DNA from: Streptomyces sp. NBC_01351
GTDB lineage: Bacteria > Actinomycetota > Actinomycetes > Streptomycetales > Streptomycetaceae
Direction of reading: 5' to 3'
DNA length: 64,000 bases
Assembly (NCBI RefSeq): GCF_036237315.1
Contig: NZ_CP108356.1
Span: 1,674,001-1,738,000, forward strand
The position numbers were made by a program, and so were the translations under genes. The notes under the pieces are model-generated. The model was given only the letters and a program-made list of their open reading frames with translations, was not told where the DNA came from and did no database searches. Shown piece by piece: positions 41,192-50,042 of this stretch; position 1 is the stretch's first letter; each line of letters starts with the position of its first letter.

Positions 41192-42954
41192 CCTTCGGCA
41201 CGGTGGAGCGCCGCGTCCTGGAACTGACGGCGCCCGCCGGGGTCACGGCCCGCTTCCGGGCGGCCGGCTGGTGGCGGTCGGAGACCTTCCTGGACGACCT
41301 CTACCGCACGGCGGCCGCCGCGCCCGAGCGGCCGGCGATCGTCTCGGAGCGCGCGCTGCGGCCGGCCGGCCGGCGCCGGGTCACTCTCACGTATGCCCAA
41401 CTCGCCCTGTACGTCGATCGGTTCGCGGGCGCGCTGACCTCGCTCGGGGTGGCGCCGGGCGACCCGGTCGCGTACCAGCTGCCGAACTGGTGGGAGACGG
41501 CCGCACTCACCCTGGCCTGTCTGCGGGCCGGGGCGGTGGCGGTGCCCGTGCTGCCGACCGTACGGGCCCACGGGCTGCACCGGATCCTCGACGGTACGCG
41601 GGCCCGGGTGTGCGTGGTGCCGGACGCGTGGGAGGGCTTCGCGCACGCCGAGGCGCTCGCGGAACTCGCGCCGCGGCTGCCGTGGTTGCGCCACCGGGTG
41701 GTCCTGGGGGGCGGCGGCTCGGTGGGGGCCGGGGCGGTGGGGGCGGCCGGGGTCGCGGGGGCGGCGGCCGGGGCGATCGACTTCGAGGAGTACTTCGCGC
41801 GTACCGCGCACGAGCGGACCGCGGCGGGTCGGCGCAGCAGGCCGCTGCCGGGGCAGGCGGACCGGCCCGCGCTGCTGATCAGCGTCATGGGGCTGCGGGA
41901 CTCGTACACCTCGGTGCTGCACTCCCCCGACACGCTGTACGCCAACGTGTCGGCCCAGCGCCATCCGGACGGCCCGGGCCGGCGGCCCCGCGAGGTGTTC
42001 CTGAGCACGCTGCCGCTGACCTCGCTCGCCTCGCTGATCTACACCGTGTGCTGGCCGCTCGCGGTCGGCGGGACGGGCGTCTACCAGGACGTGTGGGACC
42101 CGGGCCGCTGCCTGGATCTGATGGCAGCGGCCGGGGTCGACCAGGTCTACGCGGAGCCGGCGTACTTCGCCGAGCTGCTCACCGCGCAGCGGCGGCGGCC
42201 GCGGGAGCTGGAGCGGCTGCGGCTGGTCCTGTCGGGGGGCCGCACCAGCACGCCGGAACCGCTCGCGGCGGAGCTGCGGGAGGTGTTCGGGGTGCCGGTG
42301 CTGTCCGCTTGGGGGGCGCCGGAGCTGGGCATGGGCGCGCTGTCGGAGCCGGGGGGCGGTGCGGACGCCGCCGTGCCCCTGCAGGGGCTGGAGCTGGAAC
42401 TGGAGCCGGAGGCGGGCTCCGGAGACGGCGCGGGCGCGGGCGCGGGCGCGGGGTCGCTCAGGGTGCGGGGGCCGTCCGTGGCCCTGGGCACCTGGCCGCA
42501 CGGCGCTGCGGCGCCGGTGTCCACCTGGGAGGACGGGGACGGCTGGCTGGACACCGGCGACCTGGCCGCGGCCGATCCGCAGGGCGGGCTCCGGGTGCTG
42601 GCCCGGGCGGGGACGCGGACCGGCGCGATCTTCATGGTGCCGGTCGCCGAGGTGGAGGAGGCCCTGCTGGCCCATCCCCGGGTGCGGGAGGCCGCGGTGG
42701 TCGCCTACACCGATCCGGAGCACGGTGAGATGCCGTGCGCGGTGGTGGTGCCGGGTGCGCAGGAGCTTCCGCCGCGGCCGGCCGAGCTGCGCGAGCACCT
42801 GACGGCGCTGGGCATCGCGGAGGCGTTCCTGCCGGCGCGGCTGGAGATCGTCGGGGCCCTGCCGCGCGACGAACACGGCAGGGTCCGGCACGCGGCCCTG
42901 CGTACGTGGCTCGGCCGCCTGCGGCCGGGTGGGGCGCGGCCGACGCCGGAGTAG
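41182..42954 (+). CDS. AMP-binding (adenylating) enzyme-like protein with eroded core motifs
   Basis: A 590-residue member of the ANL (acyl-CoA synthetase/NRPS adenylation) superfamily. The fold is recognisable: LTYAQLALYVDRFAGALTSLGVAPGDPVAYQLPNWWETAALTLACLRAGAVAVPVLPT, LRLVLSGGRTSTPEPLAAELREVFGVPVLSAWGAPELG, WLDTGDLAAADPQGGLRVLARAGTRTGAIFMVPVAEVEEALLAHPRVREAAVV. However, the A3 phosphate loop (TSGTTGxPKG) is missing and replaced by SVMGLRDSYTS, and the A10 lysine (PRTxxGKxxR) is arginine in LPRDEHGRVRHAAL. It may be inactive, regulatory, or use an unusual chemistry. It is the last gene of the AfsA-SARP-LuxR operon. Confidence 0.75.
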   Translation: MGLTFGTVERRVLELTAPAGVTARFRAAGWWRSETFLDDLYRTAAAAPERPAIVSERALRPAGRRRVTLTYAQLALYVDRFAGALTSLGVAPGDPVAYQLPNWWETAALTLACLRAGAVAVPVLPTVRAHGLHRILDGTRARVCVVPDAWEGFAHAEALAELAPRLPWLRHRVVLGGGGSVGAGAVGAAGVAGAAAGAIDFEEYFARTAHERTAAGRRSRPLPGQADRPALLISVMGLRDSYTSVLHSPDTLYANVSAQRHPDGPGRRPREVFLSTLPLTSLASLIYTVCWPLAVGGTGVYQDVWDPGRCLDLMAAAGVDQVYAEPAYFAELLTAQRRRPRELERLRLVLSGGRTSTPEPLAAELREVFGVPVLSAWGAPELGMGALSEPGGGADAAVPLQGLELELEPEAGSGDGAGAGAGAGSLRVRGPSVALGTWPHGAAAPVSTWEDGDGWLDTGDLAAADPQGGLRVLARAGTRTGAIFMVPVAEVEEALLAHPRVREAAVVAYTDPEHGEMPCAVVVPGAQELPPRPAELREHLTALGIAEAFLPARLEIVGALPRDEHGRVRHAALRTWLGRLRPGGARPTPE

Positions 42955-42971
42955 TGCGGCCGGGGGCCGAT

Positions 42972-43330
42972 CACCGGCTCCGCCGGTGTGCCGGGCCCTG
43001 CCGGTGTGCCGGGCCCTGCCGGTGTGCCGGCCCTGCCGGTGTGCCGGCCCTGCCCGGACCTGCGCCTCAAACGCCGGCGAGGCTGGAGTTTGACCCAGGC
43101 CGACGGCCGTGCTCAGGCCGGGAGATGGCGACCACCGGCTCCGCCGGTGTGCCGGGCTCCGCCCGGACCCGCGCCTCAACGCCGGCGAGGCTGGAGTTTG
43201 GCCCAAGCCGGTGGCCGTGCTCAGGCCGGGGGATGGCGACCACCGGCTCCGCCGGTGTGCCGGGCTCCGCCCGGACCCGCGCCTCAAACGCCGGCGAGGC
43301 TGAATTTGGCTCAGGTTGGAGGCGACGCCG
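42972..43330 (+). repeat. Tandem intergenic repeats, about 108-bp units
   Basis: Three units end in the recurring segment GCCTCAAACGCCGGCGAGG (starts at about 43064, 43173 and 43281, spacing 109 and 108 bp). Two of them begin with CACCGGCTCCGCCGGTG (43133, 43241; also at 42972). The first unit contains four direct copies of a 17-18 bp subrepeat (CCGGTGTGCCGGGCCCTG). The CTCAAACGCCGGCG core is a common intergenic sequence in Streptomyces genomes. Palindromic parts could form hairpins and act as a terminator for the converging transcripts. Confidence 0.75.
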
Positions 43331-43410
43331 AGGTCGGCGAGGCTGGGGGTTGGCTCAGGCCCGAAGTGGCGATGAGGCTGGATACGGCTCGGGGCGGGCT
43401 CGGGGCCCGG

Positions 43411-44373
43411 TCAGTGTTCGCTGCCCGCTACTCGGCGGGCGAAGGCGTTGAGTTCCTTGCGCCAGTGGGGGGCGAGGGGAGCCGCGGCCACCGCCTCGTC
43501 CGCGTGGGCCAGGAGGTCGGCGATGGTTTGTTCCGCGGTGTCGCGGGCGCGGGTGTCGAAGAAGATGTCGCGCAGGAACTGGGCGTCGCCGTCGAAGCCC
43601 GGGCCTCCGCGCAGGAAGCCGCGGATCCGCCAGGCGCCGTGCAGGGCCCGCGCGTACTCCTCGTAGCACTCGCGCAGGTCCTCCCGGCCCGCGAGCGCCG
43701 CGCCGATCAGCAGGGCGTGGCGCAGCCCGTACCAGCCCGCGCCGCAGCCGGTTCCGCAGCCGTCGAGGCACTGGCCCGGCCAGGCGTCGTCGAGGTACTC
43801 GGTCGCCGCCGCGGCCTCCGCGTGTGCGCCGATGGCCCGTTCGGTGCGCAGGTCGTCCCACAACTGCCAGGCGGCCGGGGGGAGTCGAACCGCCAGGCGG
43901 TCACCGTACGCGAGGGCGAGGTCGCCCGCGAGGACCGCGGTGCCCTCACCGAAGCGGCGGGACTCGCCGCGCCAGCCGTTGCGTTCGTGTTCGGCGGCGT
44001 GGCTGATGTGCAGGGTGGGGATGCCGCGACGGAGCGTCGCGTTCTCCCGTACGTCGTCGCGGATCATCAGACAGGTGTCGAGGAGTTCGAGCGCGGCGGA
44101 CGCGGCCACGGCCTCGTCGCCGTCCGGGTCGCCGCCCGCCGCGAGGTAGCCGGTGAGGCAGATGACCGGGTGGGCGCGCTCGGCGCCGGCCTGGACGAGT
44201 TCGGCCACGCCCGCCACCAGTACGGCGCTGCGCGGATCGGAGGTGCGGCGGCTGCGGTGCTCCTCGGCGAGCAGCCGCGCGAGACGCTCCTCGACCCGGT
44301 CGAGCATCGCGTCGCGCAGCTGTCCGGGCGTCGCCGTCCGCCACGGCTGGTCGTGCGTGGGTGTGGTGGTCAT
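43411..44373 (-). CDS. Polyprenyl-synthetase-like protein, degenerate active site
   Basis: A 320-residue, all-helical protein of the isoprenyl-diphosphate synthase fold. The first aspartate-rich region is ALELLDTCLMIRDDVRENATLRRGIPTLHISHAAEH, which matches the family's helix and the following RRGxPT but has DDVRE in place of DDxxD. The second aspartate-rich motif (normally DDxxD around residue 240) is not present; the region reads GFDGDAQFLRDIFFDT. Mg2+-diphosphate chemistry is therefore doubtful. The length is normal. GGAGG lies six bases upstream of ATG 44373. It sits within the cluster but on the opposite strand to its left neighbours. Confidence 0.65.
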   Translation of the reverse strand: MTTTPTHDQPWRTATPGQLRDAMLDRVEERLARLLAEEHRSRRTSDPRSAVLVAGVAELVQAGAERAHPVICLTGYLAAGGDPDGDEAVAASAALELLDTCLMIRDDVRENATLRRGIPTLHISHAAEHERNGWRGESRRFGEGTAVLAGDLALAYGDRLAVRLPPAAWQLWDDLRTERAIGAHAEAAAATEYLDDAWPGQCLDGCGTGCGAGWYGLRHALLIGAALAGREDLRECYEEYARALHGAWRIRGFLRGGPGFDGDAQFLRDIFFDTRARDTAEQTIADLLAHADEAVAAAPLAPHWRKELNAFARRVAGSEH

Positions 44374-44573
44374 GGTGCCCTCCCTGGTGGGCTGCGGCTC
44401 ATGACCTGACCTTCCCGGACCTGCCTCGCGGGAGCCAACGTGGGGCGGTGGAGCACGCGAAGCAGGCGGGGAGCGGGGGTGTCGGGCGCCAGTTGTCTGC
44501 CAGGGAAGGGCGCGGGCGGGGCGACCTTGTCATCACCTTGTCATGGGTGGGGCCGGGAGGGGGCCGGGAGCGG

Positions 44574-47498
44574 TCAGACGAACTCCGCCACGCCCAGGTG
44601 GAAGTCCACCGGGAGGGCCTGGCGGCCGGGGATCTCCAGTTTGCGGTAGACGCGGGTGAGGTGTTGTTCCACCGTGCTCACCGTGATGTACAGCTTCTGC
44701 GCGATCTCCCGGTTGGTGTGGCCGTGGACCGCGAGCAGTGCGACGCGCTTCTCCGATTCGCTGAGGCTCGCCACCAGGTCGGCGTGCGGGGCGTCGGACG
44801 CCTCCGGAGTCCGCGGGCCGTCTCCGGTGTGGCCGGGGAGGATCTTCACGCACAGGGCCTCCGCGCCGCACTCCTTGGCCACGTGCCAGGCCCTGCGGTT
44901 GACCATCGCCGCGCGGGCCGGTTCGCCCAGATCCCGCAGCACCTGGCCGAAGTCGCCCATCGCGCGGGCCAGTTCGTACTGGTCTCCGGAGCGGTGCAGG
45001 TCGTCGACGGCCTTGGTGAGCAGTGCCTGGCGTTCCTTCGGCTCGCGCAGGGATGCCCGTAGGCGCAGGGACATGCCCCGCACCCAGGGGTCGGCGGCGT
45101 CCCGGGTGGTGAGCTGGTCGGCCAGGAACCGGTCGGCCTGGTGGGTTTCGCCGAGCCGCAGCAGGGCCTCCGCCGCGTCGGTCCGCCAGGGCAGGACCCG
45201 CGGGCGGTCCAGGCCCCAGCGCTTCATGTGGCGGCCGATGTCGAGGAAGTCGCCGAGGGCCGCGTGGAAGCGGCTCGTGGCCAGCGCGTAGTGGCCGCGG
45301 GCCCGGAGGTACGCCAATCCGTGGATGCTGCCGGTCAGTTGGGCCGGGACGGGGCGGCTCAGTACGGCCGCGGCCTCCTCGGGGCGGCCCATGGCGGTGT
45401 AGGCCCGCACCAGGGTGCCCGCGACGGCGCTCAGCTGGATGCCGCCGCCGCGCGCGGGCGCGGCCCCCAGGACGGCTGCGGCGGTCGCGGCGGCGCCGGT
45501 GAGGTCGCCGAGCCGCAGCCTGGCCTCGGCAAGCAGTCCGGCGAAGACGGTCTGCCAGCCGGTGGCGCCGCGCCGCGCCGCCTGTTCGGCGAACGCCTCG
45601 CACCAGGGCAGCGCCCGGCCGGCTCCGTCCAGGTGGAGCAGGGTGCGCAGGGCCTGTACGACCGGCTCCACGGTGCCCTCGGCCAGGGTCGCGCCGCGCA
45701 GGAAGAGATCGGCGGCCTGCACGGCCGCGCCTTCCTCGGCCTCCACCGGGAGGGCCCACAGGGCGGCGGGGTGGACCGCTCCCCGGGCGCCGCGTCCCGC
45801 GGGGTGCGTTCCGGGCTCGGCGGGGGCGCCGCGTCGGCCGGAGGCCGCCCACTGGGGGAACGCCGAGAGGCCGTCTAGCGGTTCGTCGCCGGGGACATCA
45901 CCGGCGTGCCTGCGTTCCCGCTCGGCGGCGGAATGGCGGCCATCAGCCGGGTGGCGGCCTTCACCGGGGTGGCGGACGTCTCCGGAGTGCCGGACGTCAC
46001 CGGCTGCGCGGGCTTCACCTGCGAGGCCGCCTTCACCGCCGTGGCGGGCCTCGCCGAGGTGCCGGCCCTCGCCCGCGTGCCGACCCTCGCCCGGGTGGCG
46101 GCCCTCGCCGGCGGCGAGCCGTTCCAGCACCTCCGTCGACTCGTCGATGCGGCCCTGCGCCGCCAGGGCGCGGGCCAGCGGGCCCAGGACGCGCGGCTGC
46201 AGCCGGCCTGCGGCCAGAGCGGCCAGGGGTTCCGCGAGGTGGCGTTCGGCCGCGGCCGGGTCGGTGCGTCCCGCGACGACGCTGAGCCTGACGCTCACCT
46301 CGGCGCGCCGCGCGTCGTCCGGACACGCCTCGTGCGCGAGCCGCAGCAGGGCGGTGGCCTCGGCGAGGGCTCCGTCGGCCACGTGCTGGTCGGCCGCGGA
46401 GCGCAGGACGGGCAGGGCCCATTCCTCACCGGTGTGTCCCGCGGCGAGGAGTTGGGCCGCGACGGCGGTGTCGGGAGCGCCCGCGGCGCGGGCCAGCAGG
46501 GCGGCTTCCCGGTGCAGGGCCCGACGGGCCGCCGGGTCCATCCGGTCGAGTACGGCGGCACGTGCGGCCGGGTGGCGGAGCCCCTGCCCGGGCTCCGCGG
46601 CCCCCGGCTCCTCGGCCCCGGGTGGCGCCCCGGGTTCCGCCGCGAGCAGGCCCGCCGCGTCGAGGGCGGTGAGGGCCCGGGCGGCGGCGGTTTCGGTGGC
46701 GCCCGTGAGCCGGGCGACGTGGGGGGTGCTCGCCAGGGAGTCGAGTACGGCGATGGCCTCGGCCAGTTCGGTGGTGGCGGATCCGCAGCGGTGCAGGCAG
46801 GCGAGTACGGCCTGGGTGTAGGCCTCGCCGGGCCGGCTCCCGGGGTCCTGGAGCAGGGCGCGCAGCAGGAGCGGGTTTCCGCCGCTGGCGCGGTGCAGCC
46901 GGTCGGTCTCGCTGTCGGTGCGGTCGGGCAGCATCGCGCGGATCGCCTCGGGCGTGAACCGTTCCAGGCGCAGGCGTACGAAGTGGGGCAGCCGGAGCAG
47001 TTCGGTGCGCAGCAGCGGGTCGTCGCCGCGTTCGTGCACGGATTCGGCGAGCACCAGGAGGACCTTGGCCTGCCGGGTGCCGCGTGTGAGGTGCAGCAGG
47101 TAGCGGCTGGAGAGCTCGTCCACGTGGTGGAGGTCGTCCACGCAGATCACCACCGGTGCGGTGGTGCTGAGTTCGCGGACGGCCGCGGCGAACAGCCGCA
47201 TGGTCTCGATCCGTCCCGCCTCCTCCGGGGACGGCGGCGCGGGGAGCGTTCCGGCCGGGGCGTCTGCGATCAGCTGGCGCAGCACGCCCAGCTGATGGTC
47301 CCGTTCGCCGGCGGTTCCCATGGCACGCAGTACGATGCCGCCGCGGTATTCGGCGTTCACGGCCACGGTTTCGAGGAATTCACTCTTCCCGCAACCGACC
47401 GCGCCTTCGATGAGAAGTAATCCGGAATTTCCTTCTGTGCAGCCGTCGATCAGCGCATTCAAAAGAGACAGTTCCTCGGCGCGGCGGAACAACACCAT
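44574..47498 (-). CDS. LAL-type LuxR regulator (large ATP-binding)
   Basis: A 974-residue regulator. The N-terminal ATPase has Walker A GAVGCGKSEFLETV near residue 30 and Walker B PVVICVDDLHHVDELSSRYLLHLTRG near residue 125. A long helical/TPR region follows. The C-terminal LuxR helix-turn-helix is LSESEKRVALLAVHGHTNREIAQKLYITVSTVEQHLTRVYRKLEIPGR. This is the MalT/LAL architecture typical of polyketide-cluster activators. A repetitive G-E-G-R-H insert of about 70 residues interrupts the TPR region. ATG 47498 is used, with a GGGGG run upstream. The longer frame up to 47600 lacks a ribosome-binding site. Confidence 0.88.
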   Translation of the reverse strand: MVLFRRAEELSLLNALIDGCTEGNSGLLLIEGAVGCGKSEFLETVAVNAEYRGGIVLRAMGTAGERDHQLGVLRQLIADAPAGTLPAPPSPEEAGRIETMRLFAAAVRELSTTAPVVICVDDLHHVDELSSRYLLHLTRGTRQAKVLLVLAESVHERGDDPLLRTELLRLPHFVRLRLERFTPEAIRAMLPDRTDSETDRLHRASGGNPLLLRALLQDPGSRPGEAYTQAVLACLHRCGSATTELAEAIAVLDSLASTPHVARLTGATETAAARALTALDAAGLLAAEPGAPPGAEEPGAAEPGQGLRHPAARAAVLDRMDPAARRALHREAALLARAAGAPDTAVAAQLLAAGHTGEEWALPVLRSAADQHVADGALAEATALLRLAHEACPDDARRAEVSVRLSVVAGRTDPAAAERHLAEPLAALAAGRLQPRVLGPLARALAAQGRIDESTEVLERLAAGEGRHPGEGRHAGEGRHLGEARHGGEGGLAGEARAAGDVRHSGDVRHPGEGRHPADGRHSAAERERRHAGDVPGDEPLDGLSAFPQWAASGRRGAPAEPGTHPAGRGARGAVHPAALWALPVEAEEGAAVQAADLFLRGATLAEGTVEPVVQALRTLLHLDGAGRALPWCEAFAEQAARRGATGWQTVFAGLLAEARLRLGDLTGAAATAAAVLGAAPARGGGIQLSAVAGTLVRAYTAMGRPEEAAAVLSRPVPAQLTGSIHGLAYLRARGHYALATSRFHAALGDFLDIGRHMKRWGLDRPRVLPWRTDAAEALLRLGETHQADRFLADQLTTRDAADPWVRGMSLRLRASLREPKERQALLTKAVDDLHRSGDQYELARAMGDFGQVLRDLGEPARAAMVNRRAWHVAKECGAEALCVKILPGHTGDGPRTPEASDAPHADLVASLSESEKRVALLAVHGHTNREIAQKLYITVSTVEQHLTRVYRKLEIPGRQALPVDFHLGVAEFV
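45897..46110 (-). repeat. Degenerate hexapeptide repeat (G-E-G-R-H-x) inside the LAL gene
   Basis: About a dozen imperfect 18-bp units encode successive GEGRHP, GEGRHA, GEGRHL, GEARHG, GEGGLA, GEARAA, GDVRHS, GDVRHP, GEGRHP, ADGRHS. The reading frame is kept throughout, so this is an in-frame, slippage-prone linker. Confidence 0.8.
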
Positions 47499-47651
47499 AA
47501 GATCCCCCAGTGTCCCCGTTCCGTGCGTCCGAAAAGGGGAACGCGAGTCGGATACAGGGCTGATCGAGCAGTGCTTGAGCGAGACTCGAGAATTCTTCAT
47601 CAGTCTATGGGCCGAGTCCCCGCCCGCCCGGTGTCCGGAAGTTGCCAGACA

Positions 47652-48491
47652 TCAATCCCCGGGGGCGGGGAAGATCCGGCGCGGGACGCCCTGCGGACGG
47701 CCGGGGTCCCGGCGCTCGCGGGGGTAGCCGACGGAGACCTCCTCGAAGCGCACGCCGTCGTACCAGGTGGTGCGCGGGATGTGCAGGTGACCGTAGACGA
47801 CGGCGGCGGCCTTGAACCGGAGGTGCCAGTCGGCGGTGAGCTCGGTGCCGCACCACTGGGCGAACTCGGGGTGCCGCAGGATCCGGGTGGGGGTGCGGAC
47901 CAGCGGGAAGTGGTTGACCAGTACGGTGCGCAGCTCGGGGTCGCAGGCGGCCAGCCGTTGTTCGGTTGCGGCCACGCGGGCCCGGCACCAGGCCTCGCGG
48001 GAGGGGTAGGGGTCGGGGTGCAGCATGAACTCGTCGGTGCACACCACTCCAGCCTCGTAGGCCTGCTCCAGCGCCTGTTCCCTGGTGGCGGCGGTGGGGG
48101 TGCGGAAGCTGTAGTCGTACAGCAGGAAGAGGGGGGCCACGATGAGCGGTCCGCCCGGGCCCGACCAGACGGGGTACGGATCCTCGGGCGTGTGTACGCC
48201 GTACGATCGGCAGATTTCGACCAGCCGCCGGTAGCGGGCATCTCCACGCAGGGGCAGCGGATCGTCTCGAAGGGTCCAAAGATCATGATTCCCGGGCGCC
48301 CAGACCACGGTGGCATAGCGCCGGGTGAGCCGGTCGAGCACCCATCGCAGATCGTCGGGTGACTCGCCCACGTCGCCGGCCACGATGAGCCAGTCGGCGG
48401 GGCTGTCGGGATACAGCTCCTCGACGATCCGGCGGTTCTCCGGGAATGCGACGTGGAGATCGCTGATGCCCATGAGGTTTCCGTGCGGCAT
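47652..48491 (-). CDS. Metallophosphoesterase
   Basis: A 279-residue calcineurin-like phosphoesterase. Metal-binding motifs are in order: SDLHVAF near residue 10, VAGDVGES near 38, APGNHDLW near 66, LVNHFPL near 190 and VYGHLHIPR near 238. Such genes commonly lie beside Sfp-type phosphopantetheinyl transferases in Streptomyces clusters, and one is divergently encoded 365 bp away. A role in removing or recycling phosphopantetheine groups has been suggested for such pairs, but the substrate is not determined here. Start ATG 48491; an internal ATG at 48473 (MGISDLHV) is an alternative. Confidence 0.87.
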   Translation of the reverse strand: MPHGNLMGISDLHVAFPENRRIVEELYPDSPADWLIVAGDVGESPDDLRWVLDRLTRRYATVVWAPGNHDLWTLRDDPLPLRGDARYRRLVEICRSYGVHTPEDPYPVWSGPGGPLIVAPLFLLYDYSFRTPTAATREQALEQAYEAGVVCTDEFMLHPDPYPSREAWCRARVAATEQRLAACDPELRTVLVNHFPLVRTPTRILRHPEFAQWCGTELTADWHLRFKAAAVVYGHLHIPRTTWYDGVRFEEVSVGYPRERRDPGRPQGVPRRIFPAPGD

Positions 48492-48856
48492 TCACCAAGG
48501 ATGGATGGCAGTTCCTGCGGCGAACACCCCTGTTCCGCCCCTGAATTGCCGGTGGGTACCCATGTGCGGGTGTATGGCGGGGGGGCGATGACCGAGGGGT
48601 GACCGGAGGGGATGGGCGCCGGACGACACGGCGGACGGCATCGCGCATGGCAGGCGGATGGCAATGCCGGCGGTCGGGGTGGCAGGCCCCCGGCAGTCGG
48701 GACGCCCGCCGGCCGGGGGATGACAGCGGGCTGGGAGGAAGCCGGGGTTCCGGTGGGTTGGTCGGGCCCGGGGACGGCTTCTTCGCTGGTCGGGAGGGGG
48801 CGGCGGCGGGAGCGTGGGTGCTGTCAGACCCCGACACACCGACCCGAGGGAATGCC
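48492..48856. other. Divergent promoter region between metallophosphoesterase and PPTase
   Basis: About 365 bp, no gene called. The plus-strand frame leading into the phosphopantetheinyl transferase is open but has no domain, and the transferase has its own ribosome-binding site. Promoters for both genes must lie here. Confidence 0.5.
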
Positions 48857-49606
48857 GTGCTCACGAAGCTCCTGCCTTCGAACGTCGCCACCGCCGAGGC
48901 CACCACCGACCCGGACCCCGACGAGCTGCGCCTCTTCCCCGAGGAGGAGGCGTTGATCCGCAACGCCGTCCCGAAGCGGCGGCTGGAGTTCGGCACGGTG
49001 CGGATGTGCGCCCGCCGGGCGATGGGGACGCTGGGGGTGGAGCCCTCGGCGGTGATGCCGGGCCGGCGCGGCGTCCCGCAGTGGGCGCCCTCGGTCGTGG
49101 GGTCCATGACGCACTGCGCGGGCTTCCGCGGGGTGGCGCTCGCCCGTGCGGAGGAGTTCGCCTCGGTGGGCATCGACGCGGAGCCGAACGCCCCGCTCCC
49201 GGAGGGGGTGCTGGAGTCGATCGCGCTGCCGCAGGAGCTGCGGCGGACGCGGGAACTGGAACGGGCGGCGCCGGAAATCGCGTGGGACCGGCTGCTGTTC
49301 AGCATCAAGGAGGCGGTCTACAAGACCTGGTTCCCGCTCACGGGCCAGGAGCTGGACTTCACCGACGCCCTGGTGAGCGTGGACGCGGGACAGGAAACCT
49401 TCCGCGCCCGGCTGCTCCCGGCGCCCGAGACCCTCTCCCCGGCCGGGCCGACCTCGTTCAGCGGTCGCTGGTCGGCGGAGCGGGGCGTGCTGTTGAGCGC
49501 CATCGCGGTGCCGGCCCGCAGGCCGGTCGCGGCGGGTGCCCCGGCACACGGCAGCGCTCCCCGCATCTGCCGTGCGGGGAGCGCTCGCCAAGAAGGGAAG
49601 GCCTGA
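48857..49606 (+). CDS. 4'-phosphopantetheinyl transferase (Sfp/EntD type)
   Basis: A 249-residue enzyme. The N-terminal part has LFPEEEALIRNAVPKRRLEFGTVRMCARRAMGTLG. The catalytic domain has SMTHCAGFRGVALARAEEFASVGIDAEPN (Mg2+-binding Asp/Glu) and WDRLLFSIKEAVYKTWFPLTG (the W-x-x-KEAxxK motif). It transfers the phosphopantetheine arm of coenzyme A to a serine of carrier proteins, so it can activate the ACPs of this cluster. The GTG at 48857 has GAGGG six bases upstream. The Ala/Pro-rich C-terminal tail of about 30 residues is not conserved. Confidence 0.92.
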   Translation: MLTKLLPSNVATAEATTDPDPDELRLFPEEEALIRNAVPKRRLEFGTVRMCARRAMGTLGVEPSAVMPGRRGVPQWAPSVVGSMTHCAGFRGVALARAEEFASVGIDAEPNAPLPEGVLESIALPQELRRTRELERAAPEIAWDRLLFSIKEAVYKTWFPLTGQELDFTDALVSVDAGQETFRARLLPAPETLSPAGPTSFSGRWSAERGVLLSAIAVPARRPVAAGAPAHGSAPRICRAGSARQEGKA

Positions 49607-49648
49607 CGGGAAGGTCTGACGGAAAGGCCTGACCGGAACGGGATCAGG

Positions 49649-49867
49649 TCAGTCCCAACGGTCGTCCTCGGGCCTGTCCACGGGTATCGGAAGGACCACG
49701 TGCACGGTCACCGGGAGCAGCCCGCCCGCCAGAGTCTCCGTACCGGACCGCGCGGACGTACCCTGCACCACCGGGCCCGACATGGACTGCACCCCCATAA
49801 CAGCCATGACCATACCTGCCAGTAAGGTCAAGTAAATGGAAAAGAATTTACTGGAAACTGCACTCAC
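49649..49867 (-). CDS. Small secreted or membrane-anchored protein
   Basis: A 72-residue protein with one N-terminal hydrophobic segment (FFSIYLTLLAGMVMAVMGV) after MSAVSSK, followed by a small polar tail ending VDRPEDDRWD. It could be a signal anchor or signal peptide. GTG 49867 is preceded by GGGGGAAG at good spacing. It is convergent with the phosphopantetheinyl transferase; an imperfect CTGACC/GGTCAG hairpin (49629-49652) lies between the stops and may terminate both. Family not recognised. Confidence 0.55.
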   Translation of the reverse strand: MSAVSSKFFSIYLTLLAGMVMAVMGVQSMSGPVVQGTSARSGTETLAGGLLPVTVHVVLPIPVDRPEDDRWD

Positions 49868-50042
49868 GACTTCCCCCAGTCGATGATCGAGATCACCCCC
49901 GCCCGCACCTTCGTCCGATATTTCCGGCTTTGGTGCGCCTGGGTGATGCGAATAGAGTGCTGGATATCGATCAGATGCGCCAAGGCCTGTACGTTGGCGT
50001 AAAGTTACTTGGCAGCTATTACACCGATCAGTGGGGGCTGGC

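Noticed and set aside
42984..43060. Short direct repeats resembling a CRISPR array
   Set aside because: Units of 17-18 bp are contiguous with no spacers and no cas genes; they are tandem subrepeats of an intergenic element.
45897..46110. CRISPR-like repeats inside the LAL gene
   Set aside because: The repeats are imperfect, contiguous and keep the reading frame of the regulator, so they are coding repeats.
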